DNA of 64,000 bases from assembly GCF_006740045.1 (NCBI RefSeq), contig NZ_AP019749.1, positions 2,375,001 through 2,439,000 on the forward strand, written 5' to 3'. The stretch's first letter is position 1, and each line of letters starts with the position of its first letter. The notes under the pieces are model-generated. The model was not told the origin of the DNA and searched no databases. It saw nothing but the letters and a program-made list of their open reading frames with translations. Shown in pieces: positions 50,201-57,434 of the stretch. Both the position numbers and the translations under genes were made by a program. This DNA is from Comamonas terrigena NBRC 13299. Lineage in GTDB: Bacteria > Pseudomonadota > Gammaproteobacteria > Burkholderiales > Burkholderiaceae_C.

Positions 50201-51129
50201 ACCTGCAGCACCGGGATATCGCCCGCCAGCGCATGGTCGCCCGGCGTTTCCAGCGACGACTGCGCAAACGACGTGGTGTTCAGGATCAGCGACACCTGGT
50301 GCGCACCGCACAGCTGGTGCAGCAAGGCCAGGCTGGTCGCATCCTTGAGCGACAGCAGCGCCAGCGGCAAGGGGTTCATACCCTGCGCCAGCAGCTGCTG
50401 GCACAGCTGGTGGAACACCTGTGTATTGCCCGACTGCAGGTGGGCGCGGTAGAACACCACCATCACCACGGGCGCGCCGGCCTGCCACTGCCAAGGCCCG
50501 GGCTCCAGCCAGTGCGCGGCCGTCGCCGCATCGTGCGCGGGATGGTACACCGCTGCGGACGGCAGCGGGCGCGGCGCCAGCGCCGGCTGCGCCCCTTGCA
50601 GAAAGCTGTGCCACAGATAGCGGAACATCTCGCGGGCATTGGCCACCCCGCCTTCGCGCAGATAGCGCCAGATGCTGCGGCATTGCTCCACGGAGGCCGT
50701 GCTCTTTTGCAGCAGGTTCAGGTCTTCCGTCGTATCCCCGGAAAACATCACCAGCACAATGCCGTTCTGGCGGCACACCTCGCGGATGCGCTCCGTGCCA
50801 TAGGGCCAGTAGCTCTCGCCGCCCAGGTGGTCGACCACAATCACCCGGGCATGCTGCAGCACCTCGTCGACGTACAGGTCCACCGAGGCCGGCTGGCGCA
50901 GATGCATCAGATTGGCCAGCCGCACCGTCGGCAGACGCTCGCCGTCCCTCCCCGGCCCCAGGCCCTGCTGCGCGGCGCTGGCCTGCAGCTGGGCATAGGC
51001 CTCGGCCAGCAAGGCCAGCGTGGTGTCGGCTGCACTGAGCACCACCACATCGGCCGGCGACTGGCCCAGGCTGGAGACAAAGGCTTCGTCATCGACAAAG
51101 CCCCCGGGCTGGACGGCAAGCAAATGCAT
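47290..51129 (-). CDS. cobN: Cobaltochelatase large subunit CobN
   Basis: A 1279-residue catalytic subunit inserting Co2+ into hydrogenobyrinate a,c-diamide, of normal length for the family. The CobN/magnesium-chelatase H landmarks include VGKHGNLEWLPGKS, ILANYPTQEGRLGNGVGLDTP and the N-terminal VVLSAADTTLALLAEAY. Its ATG overlaps the cobW stop by one base (TGATG), and its end overlaps the ChlI-like gene. The opposite strand has an even longer open frame, which is a shadow. Confidence 0.95.
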   Translation of the reverse strand: MHLLAVQPGGFVDDEAFVSSLGQSPADVVVLSAADTTLALLAEAYAQLQASAAQQGLGPGRDGERLPTVRLANLMHLRQPASVDLYVDEVLQHARVIVVDHLGGESYWPYGTERIREVCRQNGIVLVMFSGDTTEDLNLLQKSTASVEQCRSIWRYLREGGVANAREMFRYLWHSFLQGAQPALAPRPLPSAAVYHPAHDAATAAHWLEPGPWQWQAGAPVVMVVFYRAHLQSGNTQVFHQLCQQLLAQGMNPLPLALLSLKDATSLALLHQLCGAHQVSLILNTTSFAQSSLETPGDHALAGDIPVLQVIMSGSNQQSWLDDAHGLQPRDIAMHVAMPEVDGRIITRAISFKGLSHRSELTQSDVVQYQAHAERLDFVVALAQRWCRLRHKANPDKRLALILANYPTQEGRLGNGVGLDTPASVIHILQALQQQGYVLDQIPADGDALMQQLQQGITNDPDSWGVRPAQQSLDLAGYQAFFASLPPENQQAVVQRWGPPASDPMLRQGRFMVAGLRCGQVFVGIQPARGYQLDPMASYHDPDLVPPHYYLAFYHWLRSAWQADAMVHVGKHGNLEWLPGKSVALSQTCWPDLAFGPMPHLYPFIVNDPGEGAQAKRRAQAVIVDHLMPPLTRAESYGPTRDLERMVDEYYEAVTLDRRRAQLLRQQILAHIVQHDLHQDLGVAAPRTEADEQQLLNKTDAYLCELKESQIRDGLHVFGQSPQGRLERDTLLALARHPVGNGQGANNSLIRALAHDLLPGTAFDPLDAAWEQPWTGPRPQLLEAVDGQAWRHAGDTRERLELLALQWLEQPGLSSADLDAGWEQTRLVLQRVQHDLRARLQACGPQEILQLCRGLEGRFVPAGPSGAPSRGRPDVLPTGRNFFSVDTRAVPTPTSWTLGLKSAQLLVERYTQEHGDYPRALGLSVWGTATMRTGGDDIAQAFALLGVRPKWADGSWRVSDFEVLPMSVLGRPRVDVTLRVSGFFRDAFTNVIRLFDAAVQKVASLEDEDAWTNPIRARVLQEAAELQAQGLSEEVARHQAGLRVFGAKPGSYGAGLQGLIDGRNWDSDEDLATAYRNWGAYAYGQKDDGTALPERFVQRLSEIELVVHNQDNREHDLLDSDDYYQFQGGMAVAVRHFRGQQPALYFGDHANPDAPRMRTLQEEISRVVRARVTNPKWIDGIKRHGYKGAFEVAATVDYLFAFDATARVVRDDQYARVTDAFVADAATRDFLQQHNPAAFHGMCERLLEAIHRGMWEDSGDYQALLEQQLLAAEQLLEKR

Positions 51130-52211
51130 CAGAGCGCTCCGGCGGTCAGACCGTTCAACGCGGCACGGATGGGGTCCTCTTCCAGATCGTGGCCGATGAA
51201 GACCAGATGGGTCTTGCGCGCCTCGTCGTCGCGCCAGCGGCGGTCGAAATAGCTGTCAAAACGCTTGCCCACGCCATGCACCACCAGGCGCATGGGCTTG
51301 CCTTCCAGGGACACAAAGCCCTTGACGCGGTAGACCGTGTTCTCGGCCACGATGTCGGCCAGGCACGCCAGCAGGGCATCCCGATCCACCTCGGGCAGCT
51401 CGATCACCACGGAATCGAAGGCATCGTGGTCGTGCGCGTCGTGGTGGTGTTCCTCGCCTTCGCCATGCTCGTGGTGGCCCACCCGCTCATGGATGCTCTC
51501 TTCCGAGGCGCTGGACAGGCCCAGCACCACCCCCAGGTCGATCTGGCCATGCTCGGCCGCCACGATCTTCACCTGGGCCGGCACCTCTTCCCGCACGATG
51601 GCCTCCACCTTGGCGCGGTCCTGCGCGCTGGCAAGGTCCAGCTTGCTCAGCACCACCAGGTCGGCGGAGATCAGCTGGTCTTCAAACAGCTCGTGCAGCG
51701 GGGATTCATGGTCCAGATTCGGATCCTGCTTGCGCTGGGCATCCACGGCCGCCGGGTTGGCCGCAAACTGGCCGGCGGCCGTCGCCGGCACATCCACCAC
51801 CGTGATCACGGCGTCCACCGTGCAGGCGTTCTTGATTTCGGGCCAGTTGAATGCCTGCACCAAGGGCTTGGGCAGGGCCAGGCCACTGGTTTCGATCAGG
51901 ATGTGGTCGATATCGTCGCGCCGCGCAATCAGCTGGCGCATGACCGGGTAGAACTCTTCCTGCACGGTGCAGCACATGCAGCCGTTGGCCAGCTCGTAGA
52001 GCTGACCGCTTTGCGGATTGGTTTCGTCTTCACAGCCGATGCCGCAGCCACGCAGGATCTCGCCGTCGATCCCCAGTTCGCCGAACTCGTTGACGATCAC
52101 CGCAATGCGCCGGCCATTGGCGTTCTGCAGAATGTGGCGCAGCAGCGTGGTCTTTCCGCTGCCCAGAAAGCCGGTAACGATGGTGGCGGGGATCTTGTGG
52201 TGCGTACTCAT
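51129..52211 (-). CDS. cobW: CobW-type cobalt GTPase metallochaperone
   Basis: A 360-residue G3E GTPase thought to deliver Co2+ to CobN. P-loop GFLGSGKTT (14-22); the metal-binding CxCC motif is Cys78-Met-Cys80-Cys81 in NGCMCCT. An unusual extra Cys pair (Cys56, Cys60 in GCGIGCEDE) lies before it. A His-rich loop (HHEHGEGEEHHHD, about 248-260) is a further metal site. ATG 52211 follows AGGAG by 9 bp; the open frame extends upstream without similarity. First gene of the riboswitch 2 operon. Confidence 0.93.
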   Translation of the reverse strand: MSTHHKIPATIVTGFLGSGKTTLLRHILQNANGRRIAVIVNEFGELGIDGEILRGCGIGCEDETNPQSGQLYELANGCMCCTVQEEFYPVMRQLIARRDDIDHILIETSGLALPKPLVQAFNWPEIKNACTVDAVITVVDVPATAAGQFAANPAAVDAQRKQDPNLDHESPLHELFEDQLISADLVVLSKLDLASAQDRAKVEAIVREEVPAQVKIVAAEHGQIDLGVVLGLSSASEESIHERVGHHEHGEGEEHHHDAHDHDAFDSVVIELPEVDRDALLACLADIVAENTVYRVKGFVSLEGKPMRLVVHGVGKRFDSYFDRRWRDDEARKTHLVFIGHDLEEDPIRAALNGLTAGAL

Positions 52212-52681
52212 GGTCAGAAACTCCTGTGCTCCGAAGAAAAAGAAAGCTGCGGCCTCAGCGCCCGCTGCCAGTGAAGAGGGTGCCGGCGCGGTGTGCGCGG
52301 CGTGGGCGATGTGAGGGCTGTGCAGCGGCAGGGCCCGCGACCGCTTGGCCGCCATGGCGCTCACGGCCTCGGCCGAACAACCGCTGCGCGCCACAGGTCA
52401 GGGAGTGCATGCGCCGGTCCTGCCCGGCAGGCCGTGCCATGGAGACATCCGCAGTGCAGCGCGCAGCCATGCGCACGCCCTGCACGGACGTTGGGACAGG
52501 CATGCGCCGGGCATGCCGATGTGTGAACGGTTGAACCATGCTCTCCCCGAGCCGCCACGCGACAAAAAGCATGCGGTGGGGAAGCGATGCGTGCGACAGA
52601 CCCGGGTCGCACCGCCAAAGCGGTGGAAAGGGCCGATCAGCAAACAGCCCACACCCCGTGGCATACCACTGCAATCGAACA
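52212..52681 (-). other. Long leader between riboswitch 2 and cobW
   Basis: This 470-bp stretch lies between the riboswitch and the first gene and is far longer than usual. No open frame in it looks like a protein I know, including the small cobalt transporters often placed after such riboswitches. It may be an untranslated leader, carry a small unknown gene, or be the relic of a lost one. Confidence 0.35.
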
Positions 52682-52862
52682 GGTCGGTATTCTGGCTCGC
52701 CGTCATACCGCACACACGGCCTTCCCAGGTAACGTACCCAGTGGCATCAACGTGTGGCGGTCAGGCTTACAGCAGCGGGGGCTGCGCCGGAATGCTTCCC
52801 ACCCGAAGGCGAAGGTCACCGGACTTCCCGTTTCACCCGGCATGGGCATGCGCCATGCCGGG
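52682..52862 (-). promoter_or_regulatory. Cobalamin riboswitch 2 (cobW-cobN operon)
   Basis: Minus-strand elements in order: GGGTGAAACGGGAAGTCCGGTG, CCCCCGCTGCTGTAAGC, B12 box GCCACTG, GGGAAGGCCG and GAGCCAGAATACCGACC. A perfect 9-bp hairpin (CCCGGCATG/CATGCCGGG, 52836-52862) immediately precedes and partly overlaps the aptamer. It would switch off cobalt insertion genes when adenosylcobalamin is plentiful. Confidence 0.92.
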
Positions 52863-52880
52863 CTCCTGTTCAAAGCGCAA

Positions 52881-52886
52881 ATTATA
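52881..52886 (-). promoter_or_regulatory. -10 box of the cobW operon
   Basis: A perfect TATAAT on the minus strand lies about 19 bp upstream of the hairpin that opens riboswitch 2. No clear -35 is seen at 16-18 bp; TTGCGC lies 20 bp away. Confidence 0.55.
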
Positions 52887-52921
52887 GGAGCGGCAGCACA
52901 CCCTTCGCGCAACGGGGACAG

Positions 52922-53467
52922 CTAAGTGGGCGCGGCAGTGGGCAGCGCAGGCGGCAGCAGGCATTGCATGTGGATGGTCTGCCAGACCGGCTCGGCCTCG
53001 CGCTGCAGCACCGCAAACCCGTTGCGTTTCCAGAACTCCAGCGCCCCCGGCAAAAACGGGTGGGTGTGCAGGTACAGCACCTCCACCCCGTGGGCCCGGG
53101 CATGGGCCTGCAGCGTGGCAAACAATGCCTGCGCCAGCCCCTGTCGCCGCCACACCGGCGCCACAAACAGGCGCACCACTTCCACCACGGCCAGCGGCCC
53201 GAAATCCAGCTGCGCAAACCGGCCGTCGTACGGACGGTAGGCAATGCTGCCCACCACACCCCGCTGCGCATCGTGGGCCGTCCACATCCGCCCGCCGCCG
53301 CCCCGGTACACCTGCTCGAAATGCAGCAGGTCCGCAGGCGTGTCCTGGGCAGACACGCGCGCACCGAACATCTGCACGCGTGCGTCGCGCAGAAAACCAT
53401 CCACCTCCTGCAGGCGCTCGACCGGCTGGATGGAAATCAGATGGGACAGGGACAAAGACAGGGTCAT
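52922..53467 (-). CDS. GNAT-family N-acetyltransferase
   Basis: A 181-residue GNAT acetyltransferase using acetyl-CoA. The acetyl-CoA loop is VAPVWRRQGLAQALFATL (motif A, R/Q-x-x-G-x-A), followed by LHTHPFLPGALEFWKRNGF (motif B). ATG 53467 gives the usual length; upstream frame shows no similarity. It lies between two riboswitch leaders and faces away from the transport operon; nothing shows a cobalamin role. Substrate unknown. Confidence 0.87.
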   Translation of the reverse strand: MTLSLSLSHLISIQPVERLQEVDGFLRDARVQMFGARVSAQDTPADLLHFEQVYRGGGGRMWTAHDAQRGVVGSIAYRPYDGRFAQLDFGPLAVVEVVRLFVAPVWRRQGLAQALFATLQAHARAHGVEVLYLHTHPFLPGALEFWKRNGFAVLQREAEPVWQTIHMQCLLPPALPTAAPT

Positions 53468-53540
53468 GCCAGCCTCGAAACCGCCATGCGCACAGGCTGC
53501 CGTGGGGGCCGCCGCTACAAAATCAGCTACATTACCCGAA

Positions 53541-53740
53541 CTTTGGTTCCGCAAGGACATGCGCCGGCATACGCTGGCCGCATGAGGGAATCCAGTGCAG
53601 ACCGCGCCCCTGGCGCTGCCTGCCAAATGGAACTGCCCCCGCAACTGTAGGCAATGAGCCCGCGACCGACACACCACTGAACGCCAGTTTGGGAAGGTGG
53701 TCGCGAGGCGCTGATCTGCCAGTCAGGAGACCTGCCAAAG
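53541..53740 (+). promoter_or_regulatory. Cobalamin riboswitch 3 (ABC transporter-pseudoazurin-OprD operon)
   Basis: Plus-strand elements in order: GAGGGAATCCAGTG, CTGCCCCCGCAACTGTAGGC, the B12 box region CACCACTGAACG, TTGGGAAGGTGG and GCCAGTCAGGAGACCTGCC. The P1 stem is CTTTGG (53541-53546) with CCAAAG (53735-53740). It ends 147 bp before the binding-protein gene. The B12 box reads ACCACTG instead of GCCACTG. Confidence 0.92.
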
Positions 53741-53887
53741 CACCAACCATTCATTGCCGGCGGGGTGTCCGGGAAGTGAGCCATTTCTCGTGACTCTGTC
53801 GTTCCGGCGCCCCTGCGGCCCGCACGCACAGCGTGGGTTGTGCCTTGTCTTCCAGTGGTCCCTGCCCAACCTGGAAAGACGAGCCTG

Positions 53888-54895
53888 ATGCTGATCCGAA
53901 GCCTTGCCTGCACCGCCCTGCTGGCCACCACCTTCACCGCCCACGCCACGGACTATCCCTTGCAGGTGCAGAACTGCGGCCACACCGTCACTTTCGACAA
54001 GGCCCCTGCTTCGGCCGTCACCATCGGCCAGGGCGGCACCGAGATGCTGTATGCGCTGGGCCTGGGCGACAAGGTGGCCGGCACGGCGCTGTGGTTCAAC
54101 CCGGTGCTGCCGCAGTTCAAGGCCGTCAACGACAAGGCGCCGCGCCTGTCCGACAACATTCCCAGCTTCGAGTCGGTGATCGGCAAGCGCCCGGCGCTGG
54201 TCGTGTCCCAGTTCGAATGGATGGTCGGCAAGGACGGCGTGGTCGGCACCCGCGAGCAATTCCACGACCTGCGCATCGCCACCTACGCCATGCCCACCGA
54301 CTGCGAGGGCAAGAACAACCTGGTGGGGTCGGACGGCACACGCACGGCCGGCTACGACGTGAAGTCCCTCTACAAGAGCATTCACCAGCTGGCCCAGATC
54401 TTTGATGTGCAGGCGCGCGGCGACAGCCTGGTCAAGGACCTCGGCACACGCCAGGCCCAGGCCATCGCCAAGGTCAAGGCCTCCAAGCTGCAAGACCTGT
54501 CGGCGGCGCTGTGGTTCTCCAGCTCCGATCTGGCGGCCGACCCCTATATGGCCGGCAAGAACGGTGTGGCCGGTTACATGATGCAGTCCATGGGCCTGCG
54601 CAACGTCGTCGGCTCCACCGAAGAATGGCCCACCGTGGGCTGGGAAACCATTGCCAAGGCCAACCCCTCGATTCTGATCATTGCCCGCATGGACCGCCGC
54701 CGCTTCCCTGCCGATGACTACCAGAAGAAGCTGGAATTCCTGAAGAAGGACCCGGTCACCCAGCACATGGATGCCGTCAAGCACCAGCGCATCGTCATCG
54801 TCGATGCGGATGCCTTGCAAGGCTCGATCCGCCAGGTCGACGGCATGGAGCAGATTGCCGAGGCCGTGCTCCGCCTGCAAGGCGCAGCCAAGTAA
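53888..54895 (+). CDS. Periplasmic binding protein of a BtuFCD-like ABC transporter
   Basis: A 335-residue class III metal/corrinoid-type binding protein. The signal peptide ends at TAHAT (about residue 19). IGQGGTEMLYALGLGDKVAGTA and IGKRPALVVSQ are the two family half-signatures. Two cysteines (QNCGH and TDCEGK) might form a disulfide. ATG 53888 places the signal peptide at the N-terminus. Control by a cobalamin riboswitch suggests cobalamin, cobinamide or a cobalt chelate as ligand; siderophore binding cannot be excluded. Confidence 0.85.
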   Translation: MLIRSLACTALLATTFTAHATDYPLQVQNCGHTVTFDKAPASAVTIGQGGTEMLYALGLGDKVAGTALWFNPVLPQFKAVNDKAPRLSDNIPSFESVIGKRPALVVSQFEWMVGKDGVVGTREQFHDLRIATYAMPTDCEGKNNLVGSDGTRTAGYDVKSLYKSIHQLAQIFDVQARGDSLVKDLGTRQAQAIAKVKASKLQDLSAALWFSSSDLAADPYMAGKNGVAGYMMQSMGLRNVVGSTEEWPTVGWETIAKANPSILIIARMDRRRFPADDYQKKLEFLKKDPVTQHMDAVKHQRIVIVDADALQGSIRQVDGMEQIAEAVLRLQGAAK

Positions 54896-54980
54896 GAACT
54901 GCAAGCGCAACAAGCACCACAAGAACAGCAAGAAGAAAGCCCCCTGCCGTGCCGCCCTGCACGGCAGCCCTCTTATTTCC

Positions 54981-56066
54981 ATGCAAGCAGAGACTGCACT
55001 CCCTCGCGCAGACACCGCCGGCACCGCTGGCGGCCGGCTGCTGCGCACGGCCTGGGTGGCGGCGGCCGCCGCCGCCCTCCTGCTGATCGCGGTCGTGCTG
55101 GGCATCGCCATCGGCGAGACCGACATCTCCGCACACACCGTCTTTCAGGTGCTGGCCCACCAGCTGCTGGGCCAGCCGCTGTCCGCTGTCGACCCCATCA
55201 CCCAGGGCATCGTCTGGAACTACCGGCTGCCGCGGGCACTGGTGGCCGCCAGCTGCGGCGCGGGCCTGGCCATCTCCGGCGTGATCCTCCAGTCGCTGCT
55301 GCGCAATGCGCTGGCAGAGCCGTATCTGCTGGGCATCTCGGCAGGCGCCTCCACCGGGGCGGTGCTGGTCACCGTGGCCGGCCTGGGCGCCGGCGCCATC
55401 TCGATGACCACCGGCGCCTTCTTCGGCGCGGTGTGCGCCTTTGCCCTGGTCGCCCTGCTGGCCCACGCCGCCGGCAATGGCGGCTTGCGCAACAGCGGAC
55501 AGATCGTGCTGGCCGGCATTGCCGGATCGCAGCTCTTCAACGCCCTGACCTCGCTGGTCATCACCAAGTCCGGCAGCGCCGAACAGGCGCGCGGCATCAT
55601 GTTCTGGCTGCTGGGCAGCCTCAGCGGCGTGCGCTGGCCGGATACGCTGCTGACCGCCACGGTCGCCGGCATCGGCACCCTGCTGTGCCTGCTGCATGCC
55701 CGCTCGCTGGACGCCTTCACCTTCGGCAGCGAATCCGCCGCCGCACTGGGCATTCCGGTGCGCCGGGTGCAGCTGACCTTGCTGCTGGCGGCCGCGCTGA
55801 TGACAGCGGTGATGGTCTCCATCGTCGGCGCCATCGGCTTTGTCGGGCTGGTGATCCCACATGCCGCGCGGCTGCTGGTCGGCGTCCGCCACCGCCGCCT
55901 GATTCCCGCCAGCGCACTGATTGGCGCGGTGTTCCTGATTGCGGCCGATGTCGTCTCGCGCACGCTGATCGCCGGCCAGGTCCTGCCCATCGGCGTCATC
56001 ACCGCCCTGGTGGGCGCACCCGTGTTTGCGCTCATCCTGCTCAAGGCCCAGGGGCGCCGGGCATGA
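54981..56066 (+). CDS. FecCD/BtuC-type ABC transporter permease
   Basis: A 361-residue inner-membrane permease with about ten helices. Family segments are YRLPRALVAASCGAGLAISGVILQ, the coupling region ALGIPVRRVQ, and GFVGLVIPHAARLLVGVRHRRLIP. ATG 54981 follows an 85-bp gap after the binding protein and lacks a strong ribosome site. Its stop overlaps the ATPase start as ATGA. Confidence 0.92.
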   Translation: MQAETALPRADTAGTAGGRLLRTAWVAAAAAALLLIAVVLGIAIGETDISAHTVFQVLAHQLLGQPLSAVDPITQGIVWNYRLPRALVAASCGAGLAISGVILQSLLRNALAEPYLLGISAGASTGAVLVTVAGLGAGAISMTTGAFFGAVCAFALVALLAHAAGNGGLRNSGQIVLAGIAGSQLFNALTSLVITKSGSAEQARGIMFWLLGSLSGVRWPDTLLTATVAGIGTLLCLLHARSLDAFTFGSESAAALGIPVRRVQLTLLLAAALMTAVMVSIVGAIGFVGLVIPHAARLLVGVRHRRLIPASALIGAVFLIAADVVSRTLIAGQVLPIGVITALVGAPVFALILLKAQGRRA

Positions 56067-56890
56067 ACACATCCTCCATGCCCACGGCAACCACGCCCTC
56101 CACACCGCCTGCGGTGGCACTGCAGGCACGCCAGCTCGGCTGGCAGGTACAGGGCACGCCCATCGTGCAGAACGTCTCGCTGCAGGTGCGCAGCGGAGAA
56201 ATGCTGGGCCTGATCGGCCCCAACGGCTCGGGCAAGTCCAGCCTGCTGCGCCTGCTGTCCGGCATGCTGCGCCCGCAAACCGGCGACGTGCTGCTGGGGG
56301 ACCAGGCACTGCACCGCCTGCCACGCCGCAGCATTGCCCGCCAGCTGGCCCTGGTGGCGCAGAGTGCGCACACGCAGGATGCCATCACCGTCTGGGACGC
56401 CGTGGAGCTGGGGCGCACGCCCTGGCTGTCGGCCCTGCAGCCGCTTGCGCCGCGGGACCGGGACATCGTGCACCAGGCACTGCAAGCCGTCGGCCTGCAG
56501 GACAAGGCGCACCGCACCTGGCACACCCTGTCCGGCGGCGAACGCCAGCGTGCGCACATTGCCCGCGCCCTCGCGCAGCAACCCGAAGTGCTGCTGCTGG
56601 ACGAGCCCACCAACCACCTCGACGTGCACCAGCAGCTGTCGCTGATGCAGCTGGTGCAGCACCTGCCCATCACCAAGGTGATCGCACTGCATGACCTGAA
56701 CCAGGCCCTGGCCTGCGACCGGCTGGCGGTGATGCACCAGGGCCGGCTCGTGCACCTGGGCACGCCCGACGAAGTGCTCACGCCGGAACTGCTGCAGACC
56801 GTCTTCCAGGTGCAGGCCCACAGCCTGACCGACCCCCTCGACGGCAGCCGCGTGCTGCGCCTGCGGCCCTTGACCACCACCTTGCCCTGA
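56063..56890 (+). CDS. BtuD-like ABC transporter ATP-binding protein
   Basis: A 275-residue ATPase powering the importer. Walker A GPNGSGKSS (about 52-60), signature LSGGERQR, Walker B VLLLDEPTNHLD and switch His in ALHDLNQAL are all intact. Its ATGA overlaps the permease stop. Together with the two genes before it, this makes a complete type II importer. Confidence 0.94.
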   Translation: MNTSSMPTATTPSTPPAVALQARQLGWQVQGTPIVQNVSLQVRSGEMLGLIGPNGSGKSSLLRLLSGMLRPQTGDVLLGDQALHRLPRRSIARQLALVAQSAHTQDAITVWDAVELGRTPWLSALQPLAPRDRDIVHQALQAVGLQDKAHRTWHTLSGGERQRAHIARALAQQPEVLLLDEPTNHLDVHQQLSLMQLVQHLPITKVIALHDLNQALACDRLAVMHQGRLVHLGTPDEVLTPELLQTVFQVQAHSLTDPLDGSRVLRLRPLTTTLP

Positions 56891-56901
56891 AAGCCTTGCC
56901 C

Positions 56902-57354
56902 ATGACCGTCTCCCTTGCTTCTCGCCTGGCCGCCCTGTGGCTGTGCTGCTGTGCCGCCAGCGGAGCCAGCGCCGAAACCTTTGAAGTCAAGATGCTCAAC
57001 CGCGGCCCGCACGGCGCCATGGTCTATGAGCCCGAATTCATCCAGGCCGCCCCCGGCGACACCATCAAATTCCTGGCAACCAGCAACGGCCATGACGCCG
57101 TCTCCATCGCCGGCATGGCACCCGCGGGTGCCACCGCCTTTCGCGGCAAGGTCAATGAAGAGATTGCCATCACCCTGACCCAGCCGGGCCTGTACGGCAT
57201 CAAGTGCCAGCCCCACTACGCCATGGGCATGGTCATGCTGGTGCGGGTGGGCGACACCCCGCTCGCCCAACTGGTGGTCCCGGAAGATGTACCGGAACAA
57301 GCCCGCCAGCGCTTTGAAAACATTGTCTCGCGCGCTGCCGCCGCCACCCGGTAA
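56902..57354 (+). CDS. Pseudoazurin (type 1 copper protein)
   Basis: A 150-residue periplasmic cupredoxin carrying electrons on a blue copper. A signal peptide ends at ASAET (about residue 24). The four copper ligands are His64 (NGHDAV), Cys102, His105 and Met110 (KCQPHYAMGM), with the same spacing as in known pseudoazurins. Such proteins usually serve denitrification or respiration, but here the gene starts 11 bp after the ABC ATPase under a cobalamin riboswitch. I choose ATG 56902 over a TTG two codons earlier. Confidence 0.92.
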   Translation: MTVSLASRLAALWLCCCAASGASAETFEVKMLNRGPHGAMVYEPEFIQAAPGDTIKFLATSNGHDAVSIAGMAPAGATAFRGKVNEEIAITLTQPGLYGIKCQPHYAMGMVMLVRVGDTPLAQLVVPEDVPEQARQRFENIVSRAAAATR

Positions 57355-57434
57355 ACGCCCTGGCCGCTACCGCACCCTCCGCTACACCCTGCGCACGCTG
57401 CGCCGGCCACCCTTCCCATCCACCCCGCCCCTCC

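Noticed and set aside
47269..51252. A 1327-codon open frame on the plus strand, longer than cobN itself
   Set aside because: It is antisense to cobN, has a His/Gln/Arg-rich composition with no family signature, and arises from the codon bias of GC-rich DNA.
53888..56890. Calling the ABC transporter a siderophore importer
   Set aside because: The family would allow it, but the cobalamin riboswitch directly upstream favours a corrinoid or cobalt substrate; the ligand is left open.
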